A stretch of DNA of 64,000 nt from Nocardioides sp. URHA0020 (GCF_000620705.1 NZ_KK211170.1:337938-401937), one strand, 5' to 3'; shown: positions 35,878-45,056, counted from the first letter of the stretch. Notes: generated from the letters alone by a model not told the origin. Made by a program: numbers and translations.

Positions 35878-38436
35878 GTGACCAGATCGAGAAGCCTTGC
35901 CGTCGTGGCGCTGTCGGGAGCGCTCCTGCTCGTCGGTACGCCGGTGACCACCGCCCGGGCGGCTGCCCCCGGCGATGCCCCCGACGATGCTGCGGACCGC
36001 GCGCTGGCCCGGTTGGACGCGGATGTCGACGGAGCGGTGACGCTCCGCCGCGACGCCTCGGGTGCCGTCGAGTTCGCGGCCGTGCCGGCAGCCAGCGACG
36101 CGGACAGCCCGGCGGTGACGTCGTCCCTGTCGCCGGGTGCGGCCGCCGACCGGGCCCTGGCCCGGTACGGCGCCGCCTTCGCTCGCGCCGGCGGTCCGGC
36201 CGACCTCACCCGCACGGCGGTCGACGCGACCGAGACCGGTGACGTGGCGAGGTACCAGCAGGCCGTCGACGGCGTCCCGGTGCTCGGCGGCCAGGTCGTC
36301 GTCAGCCTGGACGCCGACCGCGAGCTCTCGTCGGTGCTGGCCCGGACGACGGATGCGACCACGGTCGGGGACTCGACGGTCACCGAGGCTGCGGCCGTCG
36401 GCCGGGCCCGGGCCGCGTTCACGGAGCGCACCGGCGCCGCTGCCGGAGCCACGGTCGTGAGCGACGGCCGCTGGCTGCTCGATGCCGGCCTCATCGGCGG
36501 CGACGCCGACCTGCCGGACCGGACCGTGTGGCGGGTCCACGTCTCCCGCGGCGCCGACCAGCGCCGTCAGATCCTCGTCGACGACCGCACCGGTGCGGTC
36601 CTGATGGACACCGACGAGATCGCGCACGCCGGCCGGGTCGTGTGCGACAACAACAACGTGCAGCGCGCCGGCGACATTGCGTGCACCTCGGGCTTCGCCC
36701 GCGTCGAGGGCGGCGGTGCCAGCGGGGTCGCCGACGTCAACACGGCGTACGACCTGAGCGGGGTCACCTCGGACGTCTACCAGCAGGTGGCGGGGATCAA
36801 CCTGACCTCGCTGCTCGGCATCACCGTCGGCGGGGTCAAGAAGCTGGCCTCGACGGTGAACTGGTGCTACAGCGGCACCACCTGCCCGTACGCGAACGCG
36901 TTCTGGAACGGCTCGCAGATGTTCTACGGCCAGGGGTACGCCGGCGCCGACGACGTCGTCGGGCACGAGATGACCCACGGCTTCACCGAGCGCAACTCCG
37001 GGCTCTTCTACTGGGGCCAGTCCGGGGCGATGAACGAGTCGATCTCCGACATCATCGGCGAGATCATCGACCACCGACACCCCTCCGCGGGCGACTCCGC
37101 CACCAGCTGGGCGCTCGGCGAGGACGTCCCCGGCCTCGCCCCGAACGGGCTGCGCAACGCGGAGGACCCGACGCTGTTCAGCGATCCGGACGCCATGTCG
37201 AGCAGCTTCTACAAGGCGCCCGAGACCGGGAGCTACCCGGACCAGGACGGCGTCCACCAGAACTCCGGAGTCGGCAACAAGACCTTCTACCTCATCTCCC
37301 AGGGTGGGACGTTCAACGGCCAGACGATCACCGGCATCGACGCCGGCGACGACGACCTGACCAAGTCCGCCAAGCTCTGGATCCTCGTCGACCAGACCCT
37401 GACGTCCGGCAGCGACTACGCCGACGAGGCGGCGGTGCTGGACCAGAGCTGCCAGGCCCTCCTCGCCGGTGGGGCCGCCGGCTTCACGGCCGCGGACTGT
37501 GCCGACGTGCACCGAGGCACCTTGGCCACGCAGCTGCGCCTCACGCCGACCAACAATCCGCAGCCGGCGGATGCTCGCTCCACGTGCCCGACCGGCCGGG
37601 TGAAGCGCACGCTCTTCAGCAGTGAGACCGGCAGGCCGGCGTCGAAGTTCGTCGCCGGACCGACCTGGTCGCGCGACGGCGTCCCCGGGTGGGGGCAGGT
37701 GGCGCACAGCGGCCCGGACGCCTGGGCGTCTGCCGCCCCGGGCACGGCCGGGGCCAGCTCGCTGGTGACGGCGAGCGGCATCCGGCTGCCGGCCGGCCAG
37801 CCGTCGTACCTCTTCTTCCAGCACTGGCGCCTGCTCGAGTACGGGCCCGGCATCTACGAAGGCGGCACCGTCGAGGTCGACAACACCGCTGACGGCGCGG
37901 GACCGGTCGACGTGGCGGCGCTGCCCTGGGTCAACGGCCCGGCCCAGACCATCAACGGTGGCGGCAACCCGGCCAACGGCCGGCTGGGCTTCGGTGGGGA
38001 CAGCCGCGGCTACCTCGCGAGCCGCCTCGACCTGACCTCGTTCGCCGGGACGTCGGTCAAGCCCCAGTTCACGATGAACACCAACAGCGTCACGCCGTAC
38101 GTCGGGTGGTTCGTCGACGACATCACCGTCTACACCTGCGACCGGCCGTCGGTGCGGGCGGCCGTGCCGAAGGTCACCGGGGTCGCGACGGTGGGCAGGA
38201 GGCTCACGGCTAAGCCCGGCGCCTGGAGGCCCGCGGGGGTCCGGCTGAGCTACGCCTGGCTCCGCAGCGGCAGGACGATCGCGGGGGCCAGGGCTCGCAC
38301 CTACACCCTCAAGAAGGCGGACCGGGGCCAGCGCATCTCGGTCCGGGTGACCGGCACCAGGTCGGGCTACCGGTCGGCCTCGGCGACCTCGAAGGCCACC
38401 GCCAAGGTCAAGGCGAAGCCCCGGAAGCGCCGCTAG
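35878..38436 (+). CDS. Secreted M4 family (thermolysin-like) metallopeptidase
   Basis: This 852-residue exported zinc protease begins MTRSRSLAVVALSGALLLVG with signal cleavage near TARA. A propeptide (FTP/PepSY-like, about 40-230) comes before the catalytic domain with HEMTH at H363-H367 and the third ligand E387 in GAMNESISD, then GVHQNSGVGNKTFYL with the proton-donor histidine. After it comes a beta-sandwich region (about 560-760, with GGTVEVDN and FVDDITVY like MAM or immune-inhibitor modules), then a C-terminal module of the GAWRPAGVRLSYAWLRSG type frequent in secreted Nocardioides proteins, ending in a basic tail. The GTG at 35878 follows a Shine-Dalgarno. Inserted between metK and priA. 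Confidence 0.92.
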   Translation: MTRSRSLAVVALSGALLLVGTPVTTARAAAPGDAPDDAADRALARLDADVDGAVTLRRDASGAVEFAAVPAASDADSPAVTSSLSPGAAADRALARYGAAFARAGGPADLTRTAVDATETGDVARYQQAVDGVPVLGGQVVVSLDADRELSSVLARTTDATTVGDSTVTEAAAVGRARAAFTERTGAAAGATVVSDGRWLLDAGLIGGDADLPDRTVWRVHVSRGADQRRQILVDDRTGAVLMDTDEIAHAGRVVCDNNNVQRAGDIACTSGFARVEGGGASGVADVNTAYDLSGVTSDVYQQVAGINLTSLLGITVGGVKKLASTVNWCYSGTTCPYANAFWNGSQMFYGQGYAGADDVVGHEMTHGFTERNSGLFYWGQSGAMNESISDIIGEIIDHRHPSAGDSATSWALGEDVPGLAPNGLRNAEDPTLFSDPDAMSSSFYKAPETGSYPDQDGVHQNSGVGNKTFYLISQGGTFNGQTITGIDAGDDDLTKSAKLWILVDQTLTSGSDYADEAAVLDQSCQALLAGGAAGFTAADCADVHRGTLATQLRLTPTNNPQPADARSTCPTGRVKRTLFSSETGRPASKFVAGPTWSRDGVPGWGQVAHSGPDAWASAAPGTAGASSLVTASGIRLPAGQPSYLFFQHWRLLEYGPGIYEGGTVEVDNTADGAGPVDVAALPWVNGPAQTINGGGNPANGRLGFGGDSRGYLASRLDLTSFAGTSVKPQFTMNTNSVTPYVGWFVDDITVYTCDRPSVRAAVPKVTGVATVGRRLTAKPGAWRPAGVRLSYAWLRSGRTIAGARARTYTLKKADRGQRISVRVTGTRSGYRSASATSKATAKVKAKPRKRR

Positions 38437-38461
38437 CGACGGGCGCGTCCGTGGGCGCTGG

Positions 38462-38467
38462 TAGAAC
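38462..38467 (+). promoter_or_regulatory. Candidate -10 TAGAAC before priA
   Basis: TAGAAC ends 7 bases before the priA ATG and no Shine-Dalgarno is present. Position 6 is C instead of T, so this leaderless promoter is tentative. Confidence 0.35.
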
Positions 38468-38474
38468 TGCGCCC

Positions 38475-40496
38475 ATGCCCGCACCCGACGACCCCGAGCT
38501 GCTCCCGGGCATGGTGCGGGCGACGGTCAAGGCATCGCAGGCGAAGGCTCGGGCCACCCGCGCCCGCAAGGTCGCGGAGGCCGAGCCGGCGGCCGTCGAC
38601 CCGGTCGCCCGGGTCCTGGTCGACGTCCCGCTCGCGCACCTCGACCGCACCTTCGACTACGCGGTCCCGGTGGCGATGGCCGAGACGGCCGTGCCCGGTG
38701 CCCGGGTCAAGGTGCGCTTCGCCGGCCAGGACGTCGACGGGTTCGTGCTGGCGCGGGCCGCCGAGAGCGACCACCAGGGCCGGCTCGCGCCGCTGCGCCG
38801 GGTCGTCAGCCCCGAGCCGGTGCTGCGCCCCCACATCGCGGAGCTCGCGGCCGAGCTGGCCGAGAGGTACGCCGGGACCCGCTCCGACGTGCTGCGGCTC
38901 GCCGTACCTCCCCGGCACGCGACCGTCGAGAAGGAGCTGTCGCCGTCGGCCGCGCCGTGGGACCACGACGCCGCGGCGGGGGAGGCCTCCTGGGCGGAGC
39001 ACCAGCCCGGGCCGGCTTTCCTGCGCCACCTCGCGGCCGGCGGCAGCCCGCGCGCGGTCTGGTCGGCGGCGCCGGCGACGGACTGGCCGACCCTGGTCGC
39101 GCACGCCGCCGCGGCCACCCTGGCCTCCGGTCGAGGGGTGGTCGTCTGCGTGCCGGACGGCAAGGACGTGGCCCGGGTCGACCGGGCCCTGCTGGCGACG
39201 CTGGGCGCCGGGCACCACGTCACGCTGACGGCTGACGCCGGCCCGGCGCAGCGCTACCGCGACTTCCTCGCGATCAGCCGGGGCGCGCGCCGGGTCGTGG
39301 TCGGCACCCGCGCCGCGAGCTTCGCGCCGGTGCGCGACCTCGGGCTGGTCGTCATCTGGGACGACGGCGACGACCTGCACGCCGAGCCGCGCGCGCCGTA
39401 CCCGCACACCCGCGAGACGCTGCTCCTGCGCGCCGAGAGGGAGGGCGCGGGCGCGCTGATCGGCGGGTTCGTGCGCACGGTCGAGGCGGCGTACCTGCTC
39501 CGCACCGGGTGGGCCCAGGAGATCGTCGCGGACCGGGCGGAGGTACGCCGGCGGGTGACGGTCCAGATCGCCGGCGCGGAGACCGACCGCGCGCGGGGTG
39601 GGGCGCGGATCCCGCGCGAGGTCCACCTGGCCGTGCGCGACGCGTTGGAGACCGGTCCGGTGCTGGTGCAGACGCCGCGGCTGGGCTACGTCAACGTGCT
39701 GGCCTGCGAGCGCTGCCGTACGCCGGCCCGGTGCCAGGTCTGCCAGGGACCGCTGGCGCTGCCCGGCCCGGCGAGCCCGCCCATCTGTCGCTGGTGCGGC
39801 ACCGTCGACGAGGCGTGGGCGTGCGCCGAGTGCGGCCACCGGGGACTGCGGGCGCCCGTGCTGGGAGACGCCCGGACCGCCGAGGAGCTGGGCCGCGCGC
39901 TGCCCAACACCCGGGTGCGCACCAGCTCCGGCGACACGGTGCTGGCGACGGTCTCCGGCGCGCAGCAGGTCGTGGTCGCCACCCCGGGCGCCGAGCCCGT
40001 GGCCGAGGGCGGGTACGCCGCCGTCGTGCTGCTGGACACGTGGTTGCTGCTCTCCCGGATCGACCTGCGTGCCGGCGAGGAGGCGCTGCGCCGCTGGGCC
40101 GATGCCGCCGCACTGGTCCGGCCCGGAGGACGAGTCGTCGCGGTCGGTGACCCCGCGCACCCGACCCTGCAGGCGCTGGTGCGCTGGGACCCGGCCGGCA
40201 ACGCCGAGCGCGAGACCGACGAGCGCCTGGCCGCGCACCTGCCACCGGCCAGCCGGCTCGCCACGATCACCGGCGCCCCCGGTGCCGTGGACGACGCGAT
40301 CACCCTGCTGGACGCGCCGTCGTCCGCGGAGCTGCTCGGCCCGGTCGAGGTGGGCGAGGGGGAGAGCCGTGTGGTGGTGCGGGTCCCGCGGGTCGCGGGG
40401 CCCGACCTCTCGCGCTCCCTCGGTGAGCTCCAGCGGCTGCGCTCGGCCCGCAAGCTGGACGCCGTACGCATCCAGGTCGATCCGCCGACGCTGTGA
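38475..40496 (+). CDS. priA: Primosomal protein N' (PriA), ATPase-degenerate actinobacterial type
   Basis: PriA restarts replication forks. The 673-residue protein has the N-terminal DNA-binding domain (VLVDVPLAHLDRTFDYAVP) and retains the zinc cluster CERCRTPARCQVC and CRWCG / CAECG. The helicase motifs are lost: where GSGKT is expected the sequence reads WSAAPATDWP, and the DEEH box reads WDDGDDLH. This matches actinobacterial PriA annotated as probable primosomal protein N', so it probably binds forks without unwinding. ATG at 38475; a -10-like box lies just upstream. It precedes def by 27 bases. Confidence 0.93.
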   Translation: MPAPDDPELLPGMVRATVKASQAKARATRARKVAEAEPAAVDPVARVLVDVPLAHLDRTFDYAVPVAMAETAVPGARVKVRFAGQDVDGFVLARAAESDHQGRLAPLRRVVSPEPVLRPHIAELAAELAERYAGTRSDVLRLAVPPRHATVEKELSPSAAPWDHDAAAGEASWAEHQPGPAFLRHLAAGGSPRAVWSAAPATDWPTLVAHAAAATLASGRGVVVCVPDGKDVARVDRALLATLGAGHHVTLTADAGPAQRYRDFLAISRGARRVVVGTRAASFAPVRDLGLVVIWDDGDDLHAEPRAPYPHTRETLLLRAEREGAGALIGGFVRTVEAAYLLRTGWAQEIVADRAEVRRRVTVQIAGAETDRARGGARIPREVHLAVRDALETGPVLVQTPRLGYVNVLACERCRTPARCQVCQGPLALPGPASPPICRWCGTVDEAWACAECGHRGLRAPVLGDARTAEELGRALPNTRVRTSSGDTVLATVSGAQQVVVATPGAEPVAEGGYAAVVLLDTWLLLSRIDLRAGEEALRRWADAAALVRPGGRVVAVGDPAHPTLQALVRWDPAGNAERETDERLAAHLPPASRLATITGAPGAVDDAITLLDAPSSAELLGPVEVGEGESRVVVRVPRVAGPDLSRSLGELQRLRSARKLDAVRIQVDPPTL

Positions 40497-40511
40497 CCCG
40501 AGGGCGCTCAC

Positions 40512-40517
40512 TAGACT
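40512..40517 (+). promoter_or_regulatory. -10 box TAGACT, leaderless promoter of def
   Basis: TAGACT ends 6 bases before the GTG of def, with no Shine-Dalgarno, consistent with a leaderless mRNA. Confidence 0.55.
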
Positions 40518-40523
40518 CCCTGC

Positions 40524-41069
40524 GTGCCCATCCAGCCCATCCGTCTCTTCGGCGACCCCGTGCTCCGCAAGCCCGCCACCGAGGTGGTCGACTTCGACAA
40601 GGAGCTGCGTCGCCTGGTCGAGGACCTCACCGACACGATGCTGGACGCTCCCGGGGCCGGGCTCGCGGCCCCGCAGATCGGCGTCGGCCTGCGGGTCTTC
40701 ACCTGGCGCGTCGACGGGGAGCTCGGCCACCTGGTCAACCCCCGGCTCGAGCTCTCCGCCGAGACCCAGCACGGCTCCGAGGGCTGCCTGTCCATCCCGG
40801 ACCTCAGCTTCGACTGCACCCGCGCCCTCTCCGTGATCGCCCACGGCTTCGACATGTACGGCGAGCCGCTGGTCGTCGAGGGCTCCGAGCTCCTGGCCCG
40901 CGCGATCCAGCACGAGACCGACCACCTCGACGGGATCCTCTTCGTCGACCGCCTCGACAGCGACGTCCGCAAGGCGGCGATGAAGGCGATCCGCGAGGCC
41001 GAGTGGTTCGGGCTGGAGCAGCCCCAGATCAAGGTCTCCCCGCATGCCACCCACGGATTCGGATTCTGA
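40524..41069 (+). CDS. def: Peptide deformylase
   Basis: It removes the formyl group from the initiator methionine of new proteins. It is a 181-residue metallo-hydrolase with the three family motifs: GAGLAAPQIG, EGCLSIPD (metal cysteine) and QHETDHLDG (the HExxH metal site). GTG start at 40524 after a TAGACT box. It overlaps fmt by one base, so formylation and deformylation enzymes are coupled. No residue is missing. Confidence 0.98.
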   Translation: MPIQPIRLFGDPVLRKPATEVVDFDKELRRLVEDLTDTMLDAPGAGLAAPQIGVGLRVFTWRVDGELGHLVNPRLELSAETQHGSEGCLSIPDLSFDCTRALSVIAHGFDMYGEPLVVEGSELLARAIQHETDHLDGILFVDRLDSDVRKAAMKAIREAEWFGLEQPQIKVSPHATHGFGF

Positions 41070-41995
41070 TGCGCCTCGTCTTCGCCGGCACCCCCGAGGT
41101 CGCCGTACCCGCCCTGAACGCCGTCGCCGAGTCCGACCACGAGCTGGTGGGCGTCGTGACCCGCCCGGACGCGCCCTTCGGCCGCGGCCGCAAGCTGACC
41201 CCCAGCCCGGTCGCGCTGCGCGCCGAGGAGCTCGGCGTGCCCGTCCTCAAGCCCGTCCACCCGCGTGAGCCGGAGTTCCAGGAGGCGTTGCGAGCGCTGC
41301 GGCCGGACTGCTGCCCGGTGGTGGCGTACGGCGCCCTGCTGCCGCAGTCGGCCCTCGACATCCCGCCCCACGGCTGGGTCAACCTGCACTTCTCGGTGCT
41401 GCCGCACTGGCGCGGTGCCGCACCCGTGCAGCACGCCATCTGGAACAACGACGAGGTCACCGGGGCCACGACGTTCCGGATCGTCAAGGAGCTCGACGCC
41501 GGTCCCACCTTCGGCGTGATGACCGAGCGGATCCGCCCCGACGACACCTCCGGCGACCTGCTCGAGCGGCTCGCCGAGGGTGGCGCCGGCCTGCTCGTCG
41601 CGACGCTCGACGGGATCGCCGACGGCTCGCTCTACGAGCGGGCCCAGCAGGCCGAGGGCGTGTCCTTCGCCCCGAAGATCCAGGTCGACGACGCGCGCGT
41701 CGACTGGACCCGACCGGCGATCGCGATCGACTGCCAGGTCCGCGCGTGCACGCCGGCCCCCGGCGCCTGGACGACGTACGCCGGCGAGCGGGTCAAGCTC
41801 GGCCCCGTCACCCTCACCGAGCAGGTGCTCGCCCCGGGCGTGCTGGAGGTCGGCAAGGCCCACGTGCTCGTCGGCACCGGCACCCACGCCGTACGCCTGG
41901 GGGACGTGCAGGCCCACGGCAAGAAGCAGATGGCTGCGGCCGACTGGGCGCGCGGGCTGCGCCTCGAGGCCGGCGCCGGTTTCGATGCCTCCTAA
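41069..41995 (+). CDS. fmt: Methionyl-tRNA formyltransferase
   Basis: It formylates Met-tRNA-fMet with 10-formyl-THF. It is 308 residues: MRLVFAGTPEVAVPAL start, the THF/catalytic region with NLHFSVLPHWRGAAPVQHAIWN, and the ID-type C-terminal domain after ACTPAPGAWT. ATG at 41069 overlaps the def stop by one base. Its own stop (taa) overlaps the rsmB start by 11 bases. Standard actinobacterial def-fmt-rsmB order. Confidence 0.97.
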   Translation: MRLVFAGTPEVAVPALNAVAESDHELVGVVTRPDAPFGRGRKLTPSPVALRAEELGVPVLKPVHPREPEFQEALRALRPDCCPVVAYGALLPQSALDIPPHGWVNLHFSVLPHWRGAAPVQHAIWNNDEVTGATTFRIVKELDAGPTFGVMTERIRPDDTSGDLLERLAEGGAGLLVATLDGIADGSLYERAQQAEGVSFAPKIQVDDARVDWTRPAIAIDCQVRACTPAPGAWTTYAGERVKLGPVTLTEQVLAPGVLEVGKAHVLVGTGTHAVRLGDVQAHGKKQMAAADWARGLRLEAGAGFDAS

Positions 41996-43322
41996 GCAGA
42001 AGCGCGGCGCGGTCGACCCGGCGCGCCGGGTCGCCTTCGAGGTGCTCAAGTCGGTGCGCGTCGACGGCGCGTACACCAACCTCGTGCTGCCGGCGCTGCT
42101 CCGCGAGGAGGGGCTGAGCGGGCGCGACGCGGCGTTCGCGACCGAGCTCGCGTCCGGCACGATCCGCTGGCAGGGCACGTACGACGCGATCCTCGCCGCC
42201 TGCATCGACCGCCAGCTGAGCAAGGTGGAGTCCAAGGTGCTCGACGCGCTGCGGCTCGGCACCCACCAGCTGCTCGCGATGCGGGTGCCGACGCACGCCG
42301 CGATCAGCACGACCGTCGACCTGGTGCGCTTCCGCGTCAGCTCGGGCGCCGCCGGCTTCGCCAACGCGGTGCTGCGCAAGGTCTCGGCCCAGGACCTGGC
42401 CGCATGGATCGCCCAGGTCGCTCCCGACCCCGCCACGGCGTACAGCCACCCGGCCTGGGTCGTCGAGGAGCTGCGCGCCGCGCTCGGTCGCGATGACGAG
42501 CTCGAGGCACTGCTCGCCGCCGACAACGAGCCGCCGAAGGTCACCCTCGTCGCCCGGCCCGGGCGCGCCACCCGCGAGGAGCTGCCGGGCGAGCCGACCG
42601 TGCTCTCGCCGTACGGCGTCGTGCTGGCCGGGGGCGATCCCGGCCAGCTGCCGGCCGTCGTCAAGGGTCGCGCGGGCGTCCAGGACGAGGGCTCCCAGCT
42701 GGTCGCGATCGCGGCCGCGGCGGCGGCGATCGACGGTGCCGACGCGCGGTGGCTCGACCTGTGCGCCGGACCCGGCGGCAAGGCCGCGCTGCTCGCGGCG
42801 CTGGCGGCACAGCGCGGCGCCGGTGTGGTCGCCTCGGAGCGCCAGCAGCACCGCTCGCTGCTGGTGCGGCGCGCGCTGCGTCGAGCGCCCGGCGTGACCG
42901 GCATCGTCACCGCGGACGGCACGGCACCGCCGTACCGTCCCGGCTCCTTCGACCGCGTCCTCGTCGACGCGCCCTGCACCGGTCTCGGTGCGCTGCGCCG
43001 GCGCCCGGAGGCGCGCTGGCGGCGACGGCCGAAGGACGTGGTCGAGCTGGTGCGGCTCCAGGAGCGGCTGCTCGACTCCGCGCTCGACCTGACCCGCCCC
43101 GGCGGCGTGGTCCTCTACGCGACCTGCTCCCCGGTGCTGGCCGAGACGGGCGGGGTGGTGTCCGCCGTGCTCGGCCGACGAGACGACGTCGCCCTCGAGG
43201 ACCTGGGTCCGGTCCTGCCCGACGTGCCGGACGCCGCGGGTCCGCTGCCCGGGACGCTCCAGCTGTGGCCGCACCGGCACGGCACCGATGCGATGTTCCT
43301 GGCGCTGCTGCGCAAGGCGTGA
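41985..43322 (+). CDS. rsmB: 16S rRNA (cytosine-C5)-methyltransferase RsmB-like
   Basis: It methylates a cytosine of 16S rRNA (C967 in E. coli numbering). It is 445 residues: an N-terminal NusB-like domain (ARRVAFEVLKSVRVDGAYTNLVLPALL) and a C-terminal Rossmann methyltransferase with the SAM motif LDLCAGPGGKAALLAA and the motif IV VDAPCTGLGALRRRPEARW with the catalytic cysteine; the second cysteine is in ATCSPVLAE. ATG at 41985 lies inside the end of fmt (11-base overlap). The stop converges with a minus-strand gene 3 bases away. Confidence 0.95.
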   Translation: MPPKQKRGAVDPARRVAFEVLKSVRVDGAYTNLVLPALLREEGLSGRDAAFATELASGTIRWQGTYDAILAACIDRQLSKVESKVLDALRLGTHQLLAMRVPTHAAISTTVDLVRFRVSSGAAGFANAVLRKVSAQDLAAWIAQVAPDPATAYSHPAWVVEELRAALGRDDELEALLAADNEPPKVTLVARPGRATREELPGEPTVLSPYGVVLAGGDPGQLPAVVKGRAGVQDEGSQLVAIAAAAAAIDGADARWLDLCAGPGGKAALLAALAAQRGAGVVASERQQHRSLLVRRALRRAPGVTGIVTADGTAPPYRPGSFDRVLVDAPCTGLGALRRRPEARWRRRPKDVVELVRLQERLLDSALDLTRPGGVVLYATCSPVLAETGGVVSAVLGRRDDVALEDLGPVLPDVPDAAGPLPGTLQLWPHRHGTDAMFLALLRKA

Positions 43323-43325
43323 GTC

Positions 43326-44054
43326 TCAGTCGTCGCTGAGCACGTGCCGCAGGTAGCGGCCCGGGGCGTCCAGGTAGGCGCGCCAGTGCTCGACGAGCTC
43401 GAGCTCCTCCCACGTCGTACGCCGCAGACCCCAGTCGCCCACCTCGAGGATCGTGGCGCCCGGCATCGCCGCGAGCACGGGCGAGTGGGTGGCGCAGAGG
43501 ACCTGGCCGCCGTCCTCGACGATCCGGTGCAGGACCGAGATCAGCCCGAGGGTCGAGGAGGACGACAGGGCCGCCTCCGGCTCGTCCAGACAGTAGAAGC
43601 CGGGGGAGTCGAACCTCGTGCGCAGCACCTCGAGGAAGGACTCCCCGTGGCTCATCTCGTGGAACGCCGGGTCCTGGCCGCCCGGGTTGTCCTCGAGGTA
43701 GGAGTAGAAGCCGTGCATCGTCTCGGCGCGCAGGAAGAACCCCCACCGGGCGGCGCCGATCCCGCGCTGGAGGTGGAGGGCCCGCCCCAAGGCTGACTCC
43801 GTCGCCCGGGTGGCGTGCCGGCTCCCGGTCGAGCCGCCCTCGACGCCCAGGCCGTACGCCGCGGCGACGGCCTCGACGATCGTCGACTTGCCCGAGCCGT
43901 TCTCGCCGACCAGGAACGTCACGCCCGGGTCGAGGTCCAGGCCGTCGCGGACCAGCTGGGCCACGGCCGCGACCGTCATCGGCCACGCGTCGGGCCGCGG
44001 GGAGCGCGACCGATCCACGGAGACCCGCACCACCGGCGGCTGGTCGAAGTCCAT
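43326..44054 (-). CDS. Predicted AAA/ABC-type P-loop ATPase
   Basis: This 242-residue ATPase has Walker A GENGSGKSTIVEAVA at about 55-70, a QRG segment, and Walker B CLDEPEAALSSSST with the H-loop ATHSPVLAAMPGA. It fits the AAA_21 / SbcC-like predicted ATPases (COG3910 type); the substrate or partner is unknown. The frame remains open far upstream on this strand, but the ATG at 44052-44054 is preferred: a TACGGT box lies 6 bases before it and family homology (MDFDQPPVVRVSVDRS) starts there. It diverges from the LigD-polymerase gene. Not assigned to any DNA repair system with certainty. Confidence 0.8.
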   Translation of the reverse strand: MDFDQPPVVRVSVDRSRSPRPDAWPMTVAAVAQLVRDGLDLDPGVTFLVGENGSGKSTIVEAVAAAYGLGVEGGSTGSRHATRATESALGRALHLQRGIGAARWGFFLRAETMHGFYSYLEDNPGGQDPAFHEMSHGESFLEVLRTRFDSPGFYCLDEPEAALSSSSTLGLISVLHRIVEDGGQVLCATHSPVLAAMPGATILEVGDWGLRRTTWEELELVEHWRAYLDAPGRYLRHVLSDD

Positions 44055-44060
44055 GTCCGA

Positions 44061-44066
44061 ACCGTA
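44061..44066 (-). promoter_or_regulatory. -10 box TACGGT (minus strand), leaderless promoter
   Basis: Reading the minus strand, TACGGT ends 6 bases before the ATG of the ATPase gene. Together with the plus-strand box at 44082-44087 it forms a compact divergent leaderless pair. Confidence 0.5.
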
Positions 44067-44081
44067 GGTGCTGCCACCCCC

Positions 44082-44087
44082 TAGATT
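44082..44087 (+). promoter_or_regulatory. -10 box TAGATT, leaderless promoter of the LigD-polymerase gene
   Basis: TAGATT ends 6 bases before the ATG at 44094; no Shine-Dalgarno is present. It faces the minus-strand TACGGT box 15 bases away. Confidence 0.55.
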
Positions 44088-44093
44088 GGGCGC

Positions 44094-45056
44094 ATGCCCA
44101 CCAAGCCGCCCGCGGTCGAGATCGAGGTCGACGACCGGGTGGTGCGGATCAGCAATCCGGACCGGGTCTACTTCCCGGAGTCGGGAGCCACCAAGCTCGA
44201 CCTGGTCGAGTACTACCTCGCCGTCGGCCCCGGCATCGTGAACGCCCTCTTCGAGCGGCCGTGCATGCTGCACCGCTTCCCGAAGGGCCTGGCCGGCGAC
44301 AAGGTGCACCAGAAGCGGATCCCCTCCGGAGCGCCGCCGTGGGTCGAGACCGTGCAGCTGCACTTCCCGCGCTGGGACCGGACCGCCGACGAGCTCTGCG
44401 TCACCGAGCTCGGGGCGGTGATCTGGGCGGTGCAGATGTCGACGGTCGAGTTCCACCCGTGGAACAGCCGGCGCGAGGAGACCGAGCTGCCCGACGAGTG
44501 GCGCATCGACCTGGACCCCGGTCCGCTCAGCGACTACGACCAGGTCCGCCGGGTCGCCCACGTCGCGCACGAGGTGCTCGACGAGCTCGGGGCCGTGGGC
44601 TTCCCCAAGACCAGCGGCAGCAAGGGGATGCATGTCTACGTGCGGATCCGGCCCGACCACGGCTTCAAGGAGGTACGCCGCGCGGCGCTGGCCTTCGCCC
44701 GCGAGGTCGAGCGCCGGGCCCCCGACGACGTCACCACGCAGTGGTGGCGCAAGGACCGCGACCCGCACCACCTCTTCGTGGACTACAACCAGAACGCGCG
44801 CGACCACACCATCGCGGCGGCGTACTCGGTGCGCGGGCTGCCCGATGCCCGGGTCTCCACCCCGATCCGCTGGGACGAGGTCGACGACGCGGATCCTCGC
44901 GACTTCACGATCGCCACCGTCCCCGACCGGTTCGCCGAGCTCGGAGACCTGCACGCCGGCATCGACGACCACGTGTTCGACCTCGCGCCCCTGCTCGAGT
45001 GGGCCGACCGTGACGAGTCCGCGGGCGCCGAGCCTCCGGCCGACCCGGAGGGCTGA
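44094..45056 (+). CDS. LigD-type DNA primase/polymerase domain protein
   Basis: This 320-residue single-domain protein corresponds to the polymerase (PolDom) module of LigD, the archaeo-eukaryotic primase-type polymerase of bacterial non-homologous end joining. It shows the family pattern NPDRVYFPESGATKLDLVEYY, PFVQKRIPSGAPPW-like HQKRIPSGAPPWVE, the catalytic DLDPG-type IDLDPGPLSDYDQVR and KTSGSKGMHVYVRI. No ligase, nuclease or Ku gene is adjacent, so it is a stand-alone polymerase; its partners may lie elsewhere. ATG at 44094 follows a leaderless-type -10. It diverges from a predicted P-loop ATPase. Confidence 0.9.
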   Translation: MPTKPPAVEIEVDDRVVRISNPDRVYFPESGATKLDLVEYYLAVGPGIVNALFERPCMLHRFPKGLAGDKVHQKRIPSGAPPWVETVQLHFPRWDRTADELCVTELGAVIWAVQMSTVEFHPWNSRREETELPDEWRIDLDPGPLSDYDQVRRVAHVAHEVLDELGAVGFPKTSGSKGMHVYVRIRPDHGFKEVRRAALAFAREVERRAPDDVTTQWWRKDRDPHHLFVDYNQNARDHTIAAAYSVRGLPDARVSTPIRWDEVDDADPRDFTIATVPDRFAELGDLHAGIDDHVFDLAPLLEWADRDESAGAEPPADPEG

